Positions 20,636-28,680 of a stretch of DNA of 30,527 nt are shown one piece after another. The first letter of the stretch is position 1. Every line of letters begins with the position of its first letter. A model generated the notes under the pieces. It did not search any database and had not been told where the DNA came from. It saw only the letters and a program-made list of their open reading frames with translations. The stretch is from CAZTAR01 sp043813895. Its GTDB lineage: Bacteria > Planctomycetota > Phycisphaerae > UBA1845 > UTPLA1. The DNA is taken from assembly GCA_043813895.1 (NCBI GenBank), contig JBDRKQ010000223.1, positions 1 through 30,527 of the forward strand, written 5' to 3'. A program made the position numbers and the translations under genes.

Positions 20636-23290
20636 ATGGAAACTCCGCCTAGAATCCTCGTTGTAGATGACACCCCGACCAACGTTCTTGTGCTCCGCAA
20701 ATCGTTGGAAAAGGCCGGGTACGCCGTGCTCACCGCCGATGACGGGTTCAAGGCCGTGGAGATCGCGACACAACAGCTTCCCGACTTGATCCTGCTCGAT
20801 GTGATGATGCCTGGACGGGACGGCCTGGAAGTCTGCACACTCCTGAAGGCACAAAAGGATACGGCGGCAATCCCCGTGGTATTCGTAACAGGTGTCTCGG
20901 AAACCGATCGGATTCTCAAGGCGTTTTCGGCTGGCGGGTGTGACTACATAACCAAGCCCTTCAAAACGGGAGAAGTCCTGGCGCGAGTCTCTGTCCACGT
21001 TCGATTACGTCGGGCCGAAGAGGAACTCCGCCAGAAGAACGATCGGATGGAGGAGTTGACCAACGAACTGGCCGGCACCAACCATCAACTGGCGACATTA
21101 AGCCGTGTCGATCCCCTCACGCAACTTTGCAATCGAAGGACGTGGGAAGAGGCAGTGCTCAAGGAACATGAACGCTTCCGACGGCACGCAAGTCTATATA
21201 GTATTATCATGATTGATGTGGATAACTTCAAATCTTTCAATGATTCGCAAGGGCATCAAGCCGGCGATCAGTGCCTGCGACGAATAGCCGATTCCATCGG
21301 CTCGGCCTGCAGACAGGTTGACGTCGTCGGACGATACGGGGGCGAGGAGTTCGTTGTCTTGGCGCCCGACACCGGCAACGAGGCTGCCGTCAAACTGGCG
21401 GAACGCGTCCGAAAGGCAGTGTGGGCGCTCGGCATTCCCCACGTCAAAAGCGACGTCACCGGGCGGGTCACCATCAGCCTCGGTGTCGCCACGAGTAGAA
21501 CGGGCTCATGGGAGGACGTACTCAAAAAGGCGGACGACGCGCTCTATGTCGCCAAGAGAGCGGGACGAAACATGGTCTACTCTGACCATGGTATTCAATC
21601 GAATGGCGATTCACGAGCACCCGCTGGCAAGCGCGACGACCCGGACGGGCAATCCGGCGCAATCGGCGACATCCAAACAAGCGTGCTCGTAGTCGATGAT
21701 GAGCCAACCAACAGAACGGTGTGCAGGGGCTGTTTGAAACGAGCAGGCTATCTAGTACGAGAAGCGGTCGACGGACTCACTGCCATTGCAAGTGTCGACG
21801 ATGACCCTCCGAGCGTCATTGTAATGGATGTGATGATGCCCAATATGGACGGCCTTGAGTGCACGCGAAAGCTCAAGGCCAATCCGGATACCTGCAACAT
21901 TCCAATCATTATCGTAAGCGCGCTCTCCAAAGGCGATGACGTCCTGGCTGGTCTCGAGGCGGGCGCCGATGAATACTTGACAAAGCCGATCAGGACAAGC
22001 GAGTTGATCCTCCGTGTCCGGTCCATGGCCCGGCAGTATCACGACCGGAAGGATCTGCTTCGCAGCTATACCGCACGCGGCGAACACGTAAGAGCCCTTA
22101 CTTGCCTTGTCAAGTTCTGTCGCGCCATCGGCGCGAGTCGCAATACGGACGAGATCCTCGAACACACCGTCAGCACCGTAGCCGAACTGGTCCACAGCCG
22201 CCGGGTCTCCATCATGATGCCGGATGAGCACCGGCAACGCCTCACCATCAGCAAGTCAACTGGGCTTGACAAGGAATTGGCGGGGGCGATCACCGTGCCG
22301 GTCGGACAGCCGATCGCAGGACGCGTGTTCGCATCAGGTAGGCCCACCGTGGTCAACTCAAACGATGAGGCCCACGCGGACTCCAAGGTGTATGATTCAC
22401 ATTTCTTCGCGAGCGTCCCCCTGATCTCCACGCCTCTGAGCACTTCGAGCCAAGTCCTCGGCGTCCTCAACGTGACGGAGCGGGCCGGCAAACAACCCTT
22501 TGGGCGAAACGAATTGGAGTACATCGAGCTGATAGGCAAGGTCGCCGCCGCCACGATTCAAGACCTTTCTGTGCGTCAAGCCCGCGATCAGGCCAGTGAT
22601 TCGATCATGCTGGCGTTGGCGAAGCTGGCCGAGCATCGGGACAACGATACCGGCCTTCACCTGGATCGTGTGACACGGTATTGTTCTATGCTCGCCGAAG
22701 ACCTCCGGAAACTGGACAAATACCGCGATCAGATTGATGATGCCTTCATGTACAATCTGATCCGTGCTGTGCCCCTTCACGACATTGGCAAAGTCGCCAT
22801 TCCTGATCATATCCTGCTGCATCCGGGCAAGTTGACTGCGGAGCAGATGACGATTATGCGCACACACGCCGAGATCGGCGCGGGAACGATTGAATCGTTG
22901 ATCGAGCGCTCTCCAGGTGTCGGGTTCCTCAGGATGGCTGCCGACATCGCTCGTTACCATCACGAATGGTTTGACGGTTCGGGTTACCCGCTCAGGCTGC
23001 AAGGCAACACGATCCCTCTTTCCGCGAGAATTTGCGCGCTTGCAGATGTTTATGATGCATTGACCACGAAACGAGTATACAAGGAAGCGATCAGCCACGA
23101 TAAGGCTGTCGCAATCATTCTCGAAGGATCGGGCACACAATTCGATCCCATGGTTGCCGAGGCCTTTTCTCAACGCGAAAAGGAAATCGCTGAGTTGGCC
23201 TCGACCATGGCAGACACGCCGCCGAACAACACGGCCGCAACCGCCAAGCCCCTCCCAGGCTCACAGTATGAGCATCTACCCCTGGGCTGA
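20636..23290 (+). CDS. REC-GGDEF-REC-GAF-HD-GYP response regulator
   Basis: Domains in this 884-residue protein are: REC1 (Asp 55 in LLDVMMPGRDG), a short coiled coil, and GGDEF with an intact GGEEF motif at 235-239, preceded by RQVD, a candidate inhibitory I-site at the usual five-residue spacing. Then come REC2 (Asp 398 in VMDVMMPNMDG), a GAF domain (about 490-640), and HD-GYP with His 715-Asp 716 in LHDIGK and the GYP triad at 783-785. GGDEF domains make c-di-GMP and HD-GYP domains hydrolyse it, so both opposing activities appear intact. Two receivers placed before each output region would allow separate control. The gene starts 9 bases after the hybrid kinase stop, and that kinase (with its Hpt) is the likely phosphodonor. 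The start has only a weak ribosome site. Confidence 0.93.
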   Translation: METPPRILVVDDTPTNVLVLRKSLEKAGYAVLTADDGFKAVEIATQQLPDLILLDVMMPGRDGLEVCTLLKAQKDTAAIPVVFVTGVSETDRILKAFSAGGCDYITKPFKTGEVLARVSVHVRLRRAEEELRQKNDRMEELTNELAGTNHQLATLSRVDPLTQLCNRRTWEEAVLKEHERFRRHASLYSIIMIDVDNFKSFNDSQGHQAGDQCLRRIADSIGSACRQVDVVGRYGGEEFVVLAPDTGNEAAVKLAERVRKAVWALGIPHVKSDVTGRVTISLGVATSRTGSWEDVLKKADDALYVAKRAGRNMVYSDHGIQSNGDSRAPAGKRDDPDGQSGAIGDIQTSVLVVDDEPTNRTVCRGCLKRAGYLVREAVDGLTAIASVDDDPPSVIVMDVMMPNMDGLECTRKLKANPDTCNIPIIIVSALSKGDDVLAGLEAGADEYLTKPIRTSELILRVRSMARQYHDRKDLLRSYTARGEHVRALTCLVKFCRAIGASRNTDEILEHTVSTVAELVHSRRVSIMMPDEHRQRLTISKSTGLDKELAGAITVPVGQPIAGRVFASGRPTVVNSNDEAHADSKVYDSHFFASVPLISTPLSTSSQVLGVLNVTERAGKQPFGRNELEYIELIGKVAAATIQDLSVRQARDQASDSIMLALAKLAEHRDNDTGLHLDRVTRYCSMLAEDLRKLDKYRDQIDDAFMYNLIRAVPLHDIGKVAIPDHILLHPGKLTAEQMTIMRTHAEIGAGTIESLIERSPGVGFLRMAADIARYHHEWFDGSGYPLRLQGNTIPLSARICALADVYDALTTKRVYKEAISHDKAVAIILEGSGTQFDPMVAEAFSQREKEIAELASTMADTPPNNTAATAKPLPGSQYEHLPLG

Positions 23291-23540
23291 CTGGGTAGCC
23301 GCCCCGACTGCCCGTTCATAGAATGAGCCGAGAACCGCGCGAGCCGGCAAGCGGATGACGCGCCTGTTTCGATTCAAGGCGAAGGCCGTTCTGCAGACGA
23401 ACGCGTGTCTGGAACCGCGGTAGATGTGAACTGAACCTGAACGAATCAGTCATCCAAGAATCCACGTTCTGGGTGGCAAGAACGCGCACTCCAGAGTGCA
23501 TCAGATCTCCATGTACAACGGCATCAGGCTGCTCGGAGGC

Positions 23541-24893
23541 TCACTTCTTCAGCCAGCCAGCCAGATCTTCGATCACCTGCTCGTCCACGTGTCCGGGCCG
23601 ATCGTATTCGGCCGGTGTTGCCTTACCTTGTCCCCGGATGAACAGGTGGTTCATTTCCTCGTACCACTTCAGTACCGCGTCCTCGTGGTCCTTCAAGGCC
23701 TCTTGATACAGGTCGAAGTCCTTCCGGGTGACCTGGTAGTCGCGCCCGCCTCCGATCACCAGAACCCGGCATGACAGCTCCGGCAGTTGCTTGAGCGACT
23801 TGCGGCCGTGATCGCTGACTTCGTTCCAATAAGTCGCCGGGGTGCCGAACACTTTCACATCCGCGGGAGAGACGCCCGACTTCAGCTTCGCGATAGAATC
23901 GCGGACTTTCTTGAGCTCCTTCTCGTTCGCGTGCTGGCCTGGACCCGGCAGCGCCGCGATGTACGTCATCTGCTCCAGAGCCACCTCCAGCAGGTCTCGG
24001 GGCGTGGCGGCCATCAGAACGATGCCGCCGAGGCCCTTGTCTTCCCCGGCGATCTGCGGCGCGAGCGTCCCGCCGAGACTGTGACCCAGGAGGTATATCC
24101 GCGATGCGTCTATCTCCGGCCGGGTCCGCAAGAACCTCACCGCCTCCAAGGCATCCACGATCACTTCATCTCGCACGGTGATCTTCTCGGGAAAGATGAA
24201 CATCTCCTTGTGGGCGAGCGTTCGCTTTGGATAACGCAGCACCGCAACCCCGCGGGAGGAGAGACCGCCGGCCAGATCCTTGAACGGCTTGCATTGGCCG
24301 ATCGTCTCGTCTTCGTCATTCGGACCCGAGCCGTGAACCAGCACCACGCCGGGCACTCGTGCGTCGCCCTTGGGAAGAGTCAGCCTCCCATGAAGTTCCC
24401 AGCCCTTCAGCCCGAACGTAACCACTTCCTCCTTGAACCGCGACGGCTCAACATAGGCCGGCGTCTCGTACGCGACAACAACCTCCTGCTGTTTGAAGTA
24501 GAAGCCGGCGATCAGGCCCGACTTCTCCACGACCACCGAGAAGTCGAACGCCTTCAATTCGTAATGCGCGGGAATCATCACGAGCTGCTTGGAACCGGCA
24601 GGCTGAACCGTTGGTGCCCCGAACGAAAGAAACTGGCCCGCCGGCCTCACAGCCGAACGCCAAACCTTGTTCAGATTGTCCACCGGCAATGCACTCTTCA
24701 TCTTCTCGTTGTGCAGCTTGACGGCCTCCTCGAAATTCTCCGCAACAAGGAACGTCGCGTATCGCTGAGCCACCTCGACCGAATCAACAGCACGCTGCGT
24801 GTCCTGCGCCAGTCCAGGTCGTGCAGAGATTGCAGCCAGACAACACGCCAGACTCCGCATCCAATTCCAAAAACAGCCATTCGTCATCAACAT
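23541..24893 (-). CDS. Secreted alpha/beta hydrolase with N-terminal DUF3887 domain
   Basis: The ATG at 24893 was chosen because GAGGAG lies 5 bases upstream; the frame is open further upstream but without support. The 450-residue product has an export signal ending near Ala 29-Gln 30 (ARPGLAQ). A DUF3887-like domain (about 38-140) follows; it is commonly found before serine hydrolases in this arrangement. The alpha/beta-hydrolase domain (about 155-448) has an oxyanion-type VLVHGSGPNDED, nucleophile Ser 272 in GHSLGG, Asp 385 in GGGRDYQ and His 416 in MNHLF, a complete triad. The family includes esterases, dienelactone-hydrolase-like and peptidase-like enzymes; the substrate is unknown. It converges with the c-di-GMP regulator gene, and no clear terminator lies in the 250-base gap. 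Confidence 0.88.
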   Translation of the reverse strand: MLMTNGCFWNWMRSLACCLAAISARPGLAQDTQRAVDSVEVAQRYATFLVAENFEEAVKLHNEKMKSALPVDNLNKVWRSAVRPAGQFLSFGAPTVQPAGSKQLVMIPAHYELKAFDFSVVVEKSGLIAGFYFKQQEVVVAYETPAYVEPSRFKEEVVTFGLKGWELHGRLTLPKGDARVPGVVLVHGSGPNDEDETIGQCKPFKDLAGGLSSRGVAVLRYPKRTLAHKEMFIFPEKITVRDEVIVDALEAVRFLRTRPEIDASRIYLLGHSLGGTLAPQIAGEDKGLGGIVLMAATPRDLLEVALEQMTYIAALPGPGQHANEKELKKVRDSIAKLKSGVSPADVKVFGTPATYWNEVSDHGRKSLKQLPELSCRVLVIGGGRDYQVTRKDFDLYQEALKDHEDAVLKWYEEMNHLFIRGQGKATPAEYDRPGHVDEQVIEDLAGWLKK

Positions 24894-25358
24894 CACGTCT
24901 CCTCGCACTAAGAAGATGCCGCTCGCCCCTCGGACGGCCCTCCCGAACCATCGGCGCCGGCGCCACAGCGCCATAGACTATCACGACCACACCGCGCAGA
25001 AAACCGAATTCGCGCGGCACGCAAAACGCACGCCCGGCACATTCGCGGGAGCATGGCGGAAGCGCTCAGACCTGCCTGGCGAAATGCCGCCGCGCCGATT
25101 CGGCACCGCCCCGTATCAAGGGACGATCGCCCCGATGCGACCCTATAATGTGTGGCCTGAGGGCGAATGGCGCGGTCGTGCCGCATGTAACGCTCGGCCA
25201 CAATCCGGGCAGCCCGACAAGTGCCCGCGGTGTCCGGCGGCAGTCCTTGATATGCGGGCGGATTCCGGTTAGATTGAGTGCTGTCGTGTGAGAGTGGAGC
25301 GATGGCGGAACACGTCGCCGGAGCCCGGTCCTTCTGTGTGCAACAAGGGAACGCCATC
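24894..25358. other. Divergent intergenic region, hydrolase / FHA gene
   Basis: These 465 bases separate the divergent hydrolase and FHA genes. They hold a good promoter for the FHA gene (25247-25275) and a perfect TATAAT at 25144-25149 without a matching -35. No gene or repeat could be supported. The open frame covering part of it on the plus strand has no domain. Confidence 0.4.
25247..25275 (+). promoter_or_regulatory. Putative sigma70 promoter of the FHA gene
   Basis: TTGATA (25247-25252) and TAGATT (25270-25275) are separated by 17 bases. The implied leader is about 75 bases, ending with AAGGGA about 9 bases before the ATG at 25359. Confidence 0.5.
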
Positions 25359-25919
25359 ATGAAGGTGGTCCTCGTGACCTTCAGCAAAAGCGGCGTCCGC
25401 AAGGAGTTCCCCGTAGAGGGAAACACGATGGTTATCGGTCGGAAGACCGATGCCGATCTGCGGATTCCGGTGGGCGAGGTCTCGCGCCAGCACTGCCGGA
25501 TTTCCATCAAAGAAACCAAGCTGACTCTCCAGGACTTGGAAAGCAGCAACGGGACGCTTGTCAACAATCAGAAAATCCTCCAGGCCACGCTGAACGCCGG
25601 AGACTCTGTCAGGGTCGGGCCGGTCACCTTCATCATCCAGATCGACGGACAGCCCGCGGAGATATCTCCACCAACGCCCGGCAAACCTGGAGCCGGCGCC
25701 ATGCCGGCGGAACGCCCCACCGAACTCAGTCGCAAAGCGACTTTCGCCGACGACAGTAACGACATCGACATCGACGACATGGAGGAACTCGACATCGATG
25801 ATGTCAGCGACCTGGATCTCGACGGCCTCGACCTCGATGAGGACGATGACGATGTCGAGGAACTCGACGAGAACGACCTGGTCGTCGACGACAGCTCAGA
25901 CATCGAAGTCACAACATAG
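25359..25919 (+). CDS. FHA domain protein with long acidic C-terminal tail
   Basis: The ATG at 25359 gives a 186-residue protein starting directly with the FHA fold and has AAGGGA upstream; the frame is open to 25278 but those residues are unlike the family. FHA motifs are IGRKTDAD (26-33), SRQH (42-45) and SSNGTLVNN (62-70), which hold the conserved Arg, Ser, His and Asn residues that bind phosphothreonine. A Pro/Gly linker (about 100-120) leads to a tail (131-183) made almost wholly of Asp, Glu, Ile, Leu and Val in DxD/DI/DL patterns. The protein is probably a cytoplasmic adaptor for Ser/Thr-kinase signalling, which is abundant in planctomycetes. No kinase or phosphatase gene adjoins, so partners are unknown. 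Confidence 0.88.
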   Translation: MKVVLVTFSKSGVRKEFPVEGNTMVIGRKTDADLRIPVGEVSRQHCRISIKETKLTLQDLESSNGTLVNNQKILQATLNAGDSVRVGPVTFIIQIDGQPAEISPPTPGKPGAGAMPAERPTELSRKATFADDSNDIDIDDMEELDIDDVSDLDLDGLDLDEDDDDVEELDENDLVVDDSSDIEVTT

Positions 25920-25960
25920 GCGTCACGTGGGAATAACATGACCGGTTGTGCCGTTTGACC

Positions 25961-25994
25961 CGCCCCCCGCGGCTTGCCGTTTGGCGGATCAACC
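25961..25994. repeat. Second copy of the GCCGTTTGGCGGA repeat
   Basis: The core CGGCTTGCCGTTTGGCGGA plus AACC matches 7869-7902 apart from one deleted base and a few substitutions. It lies in the 97-base gap between the convergent FHA and polyferredoxin genes. Confidence 0.45.
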
Positions 25995-26016
25995 GTCTCT
26001 CGACAGCACCCCCCCG

Positions 26017-27927
26017 TCACGACCCCCGACCCATGAGAAGCAACGACCGATTACGGTCGCGCTCCCCACAACCCCGCGAACGCGTTTCACCTTCGCACGT
26101 CACATACACAGCCCGACGATCCCCAACGACCGGGCACTCCCGCTCACACAACCCGCACCCGATGCACAACGCCGCATCGATCTTCGGCACCGCATACTCA
26201 GACTTCAAAGTCACCGCCGCGCCCCGCTCGGGCGGCCGCACAAACACCCCCGACACCGTCAGCGTGTCCGCATCGTTGCCGACGATCAGCTGCGTCTCCG
26301 TCATCCCGTCCGGATGCCGCACGAAAACGTGATACGTCGTCGTCTCATCCCCCTTGAACTGATCACGAGTCAGGACCGTCGGCTTGCCCGTCGCCTGCCC
26401 GCCCTCCGGCCATTCGCACACCGTCACCGTAGTCGGCGTCGAACCCGTCGCCATCTTCCGCCCCGCCCGCAACGTCCGCACTTGCCGCTCGGTGTAGATC
26501 GCCTTCGGGCTTGTCGGACACACCTCCTCACACACGACGCAAGGCAGGTCCTGGCTGTACGGCAGACATCGCCCGAAATCGAAGTGCGCGGTGCCTAACT
26601 TGATCGGCCCTGCCGCGGTGAACGCACCCAGCCCCAGCTTCTCCTCGACGGACACACGCCGAATCGCGCCAGTCGGACAAACCTCTCCGCACGCCGTGCA
26701 GTTGAGCTGGCAATGGCCCATGCGGAAGTTCATCACCGGCGTCCAGAGCCCCTCCACCCCCGCCTCGAACCACGCCGGCTGCACCACGTTTGTCGGACAA
26801 ACCCGAGCGCACTGGTCGCACTTGATGCACCGTTCGAGAAACGCCGACTCCTCCACCGAGCCCGGCGGCCGAATCGCCTTCGACGAAAAGTCCCGCGTTG
26901 TCCGGCCGGACGATCGTGCAAACGGATAGAACAACACGCCGGCAATCGCCGCGAAAACCAACTTCCGTCGCGGCACGTCCGTCCCCTTCAACTCACGCGC
27001 CCTGCCCGGCATGAACGCAAACCGCAACGCCCCTTCCGGGCAATCCTCGATGCAGTTCAGGCATACAAAGCACTCGCTCTTGCGAAGGCTGCCGTGCGGG
27101 TCAGCCGCCGCCTCGCAGTTCACCAGGCACCGATCGCAGTCCGTACACTTCTCGGGATCGCGCTCGATCCGCCACCATGACCAACGACTCAGAATCCCCA
27201 GCATCGCCCCCAACGGACACAGCACACGACAGAAAAACCGCGGCCTGATCAGGTTCATCGCCACCAGCCCGAACAGCAGCACGCCGATCAGGAAACCGCC
27301 CTGGTGCAACCGCGCATCCCCCAGCACGCCGGACAGCGGCATCCCCGCCGCCGGCAACACCGCCCCGGTAAACGAACGGTACACCATGCAGATCGGATCC
27401 AGCAGCCCGATCTGGAGCGTCCCCAGCGCCGCCGCGAACAGCATGGCCGTGAGAATGAGGTACTTGACCCGTTGCGACCCGTGATAACGGTTCGCCTCAA
27501 TCATCCGTCCGGCACGGAGGTCGGACGCTACGGCTCTTGGCTCAGGCCGCCGCCGCCGAAACGCCCAGCCCACGAACTGGTGCAGCGTGCCATAAGGGCA
27601 CACCCAGTTGCAAAACACCCGACCGAGAAACAACGTCGGCAGCAGCACGACCAGCGACCACCTCAGCCCCGCATACAGCGTATGCGTCGTGATCGCCGTC
27701 GCCAGGGCGATCAGCGGATCGATCTCCAGAACCTTGCTCACCCACAAGCGCAGCGCCGGAAACCGGTCCAGATTCACGAACGTCGTCAGCACCACAAACG
27801 ACAGGAACATCGCGAACAGAATCGCCTGCACGATGATCCGAATCGTCGTGATCCGCAGCCAGTTCCCCGGCGAATCACCGAATCGAACAGCCCCCCCACA
27901 GTTCTTATTGCATCGTCCGTCCGCCAT
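26017..27927 (-). CDS. Membrane polyferredoxin (NapH/NosR-like 4Fe-4S protein)
   Basis: ATG at 27927 is preceded by GAGG; a GTG one codon upstream is the alternative. Numbering here is from that GTG (637 aa). Membrane helices lie near 31-52, 90-106, 156-178, 211-228 and 322-336. Two CxxxCP motifs (Cys 107/111 and 234/238) are the NapH/NosR membrane signature. Six cysteine groups of ferredoxin type follow: 262-272, 287-297, 368-378, 407-418, 455-471 and 589-599. The protein should pass electrons through or along the membrane, possibly from quinol to a periplasmic or cytoplasmic partner. Residues 131-143 (PRAVASDLRAGRM), in the loop after the second CxxxCP-flanking helix, are encoded by a REP-like hairpin (27506-27531) also found at 3949-3974. 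The 110 residues between the fifth and sixth groups have no cysteine pattern and are not recognised. It is the last gene of the DUF6599/DUF362 set. Confidence 0.88.
   Translation of the reverse strand: MADGRCNKNCGGAVRFGDSPGNWLRITTIRIIVQAILFAMFLSFVVLTTFVNLDRFPALRLWVSKVLEIDPLIALATAITTHTLYAGLRWSLVVLLPTLFLGRVFCNWVCPYGTLHQFVGWAFRRRRPEPRAVASDLRAGRMIEANRYHGSQRVKYLILTAMLFAAALGTLQIGLLDPICMVYRSFTGAVLPAAGMPLSGVLGDARLHQGGFLIGVLLFGLVAMNLIRPRFFCRVLCPLGAMLGILSRWSWWRIERDPEKCTDCDRCLVNCEAAADPHGSLRKSECFVCLNCIEDCPEGALRFAFMPGRARELKGTDVPRRKLVFAAIAGVLFYPFARSSGRTTRDFSSKAIRPPGSVEESAFLERCIKCDQCARVCPTNVVQPAWFEAGVEGLWTPVMNFRMGHCQLNCTACGEVCPTGAIRRVSVEEKLGLGAFTAAGPIKLGTAHFDFGRCLPYSQDLPCVVCEEVCPTSPKAIYTERQVRTLRAGRKMATGSTPTTVTVCEWPEGGQATGKPTVLTRDQFKGDETTTYHVFVRHPDGMTETQLIVGNDADTLTVSGVFVRPPERGAAVTLKSEYAVPKIDAALCIGCGLCERECPVVGDRRAVYVTCEGETRSRGCGERDRNRSLLLMGRGS
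27506..27531 (-). repeat. REP-like hairpin inside the polyferredoxin gene
   Basis: On the minus (coding) strand the element reads GTAG followed by CGTCCGAC, loop, GCCGGACG. It differs from the copy at 3949-3974 at a few bases: CTCCG instead of CCCCC in the loop region, and one arm base (GTCGGACG to GCCGGACG). The flanking bases CCGTAG are also shared. It is in frame and encodes VASDLRAGR within residues 131-143 of the product. Confidence 0.8.
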
Positions 27928-27952
27928 CACACCTCACACCTAAGCCGCTGCC

Positions 27953-28561
27953 GGGTGCCACTGGCGGCTCGCCCGCCAGTGCCGTGCTGGTGCGAGAATC
28001 CCTTCTCGCACCACTTGTTCCAGAACGCCGGGTGCTACTGGCGGCTCGTCCGCCAGTGCCCATTCCCGATCAGAGCCGCGCGTCCGTGCTGGTGCGAGAA
28101 TCCCTTCCCGTGCTGGTGCGAGAATCCCTTCTCGCACCACTTGTTACAGAACGCCGGGTGCTACTGGCGGCTTGCCCGCCAGTGCCGCCTCACGATCAGA
28201 GCCGCGCGCGTCAGCAAGCGGTCAGCGCTCGACACGAAAGCCGCTCAATCTGAGCAAGAACGTGCTGGTGCGAGAATCCCTTCTCGCACCACTTGTTACA
28301 GAACGCCGGGTGCTACTGGCGGCTTGTCCGCCAGTGCCCATTCCCGATCAGAGCCGCGCACCACGTGCTGGTGCGAGAATCCCTTCCCGTGCTGGTGCGA
28401 GAATCCCTTCCCGTGCTGGTGCGAGAATCCCTTCTCGTGCTGGTGCGAGAATCCCTTCCCGTGCTGGTGCGAGAATCCCTTCTCGCACCACTTGTTACAG
28501 AACGCCGGGTGCTACTGGCGGCTCGTCCGCCAGTGCCCATTCCCGATCAGAGCCGCGCGTC
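27953..28561 (+). repeat. Mosaic palindromic repeat array A
   Basis: Three modules alternate in one orientation. P (31 bases, arms ACTGGCGG/CCGCCAGT): 27953-27983, 28030-28060, 28156-28186, 28308-28338, 28507-28537. H (head with GATCAGAGCCGCG): after the second to fifth P; the copy at 28194-28222 continues as the AGCAAGCGGT variant. T (24-base units with GGTGCGAGAA): 1 unit from 27984, 2 from 28085, 1 from 28261, 5 from 28364 to 28481. Each T block ends in the pairing arm TTCTCGCACC and an ACTTGTT(A/C)CAGAACGCC spacer that leads into the next P. The array fills most of the space between the DUF362 and polyferredoxin genes. Confidence 0.9.
28364..28481 (+). repeat. Five tandem 24-base units (in array A)
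   Basis: Units begin at 28364, 28388, 28412, 28436 and 28460. They are identical except that the third ends CCCTTCT instead of CCCTTCC; the fifth runs into the closing arm TTCTCGCACC. Each unit contains only the left arm GGTGCGAGAA of the hairpin. Confidence 0.9.
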
Positions 28562-28563
28562 AA

Positions 28564-28634
28564 GATCCGAGCCCCGAGCGCAAGCGAGCGGGTAGAAACC
28601 GAGAGACCCCGCGCTGGCGCTTGGGGCTCGGATC
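28564..28634. repeat. Long imperfect hairpin repeat
   Basis: Arms 28564-28581 (GATCCGAGCCCCGAGCGC) and 28617-28634 (GCGCTTGGGGCTCGGATC) pair over 18 bases with one mismatch. The inner parts AGCGAGCGGGT and ACCCCGCGCT can extend the stem. It directly follows array A, three bases from its end. Confidence 0.8.
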
Positions 28635-28644
28635 AGCATGGGTG

Positions 28645-28667
28645 CCCCATCCCTTCCAGGGGTGGGG
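28645..28667. repeat. G/C-rich hairpin after the DUF362 gene
   Basis: CCCCATCCC (28645-28653) and GGGGTGGGG (28659-28667) pair over nine bases around TTCCA, with one G-T pair. It begins 14 bases downstream of the DUF362 stop codon on the minus strand. No T run follows on either strand, so a Rho-independent terminator is doubtful. Confidence 0.55.
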
Positions 28668-28680
28668 GATAAATGCCCGC

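Noticed and set aside
23276..23298. Terminator CTACCC ... GGGTAG after the HD-GYP gene
   Set aside because: The six-base stem overlaps the stop codon, has an 11-base loop and no T run.
27953..28561. CRISPR array
   Set aside because: The 24-base units are directly adjacent with no unique spacers, the modules are mosaic, and no cas gene is present.
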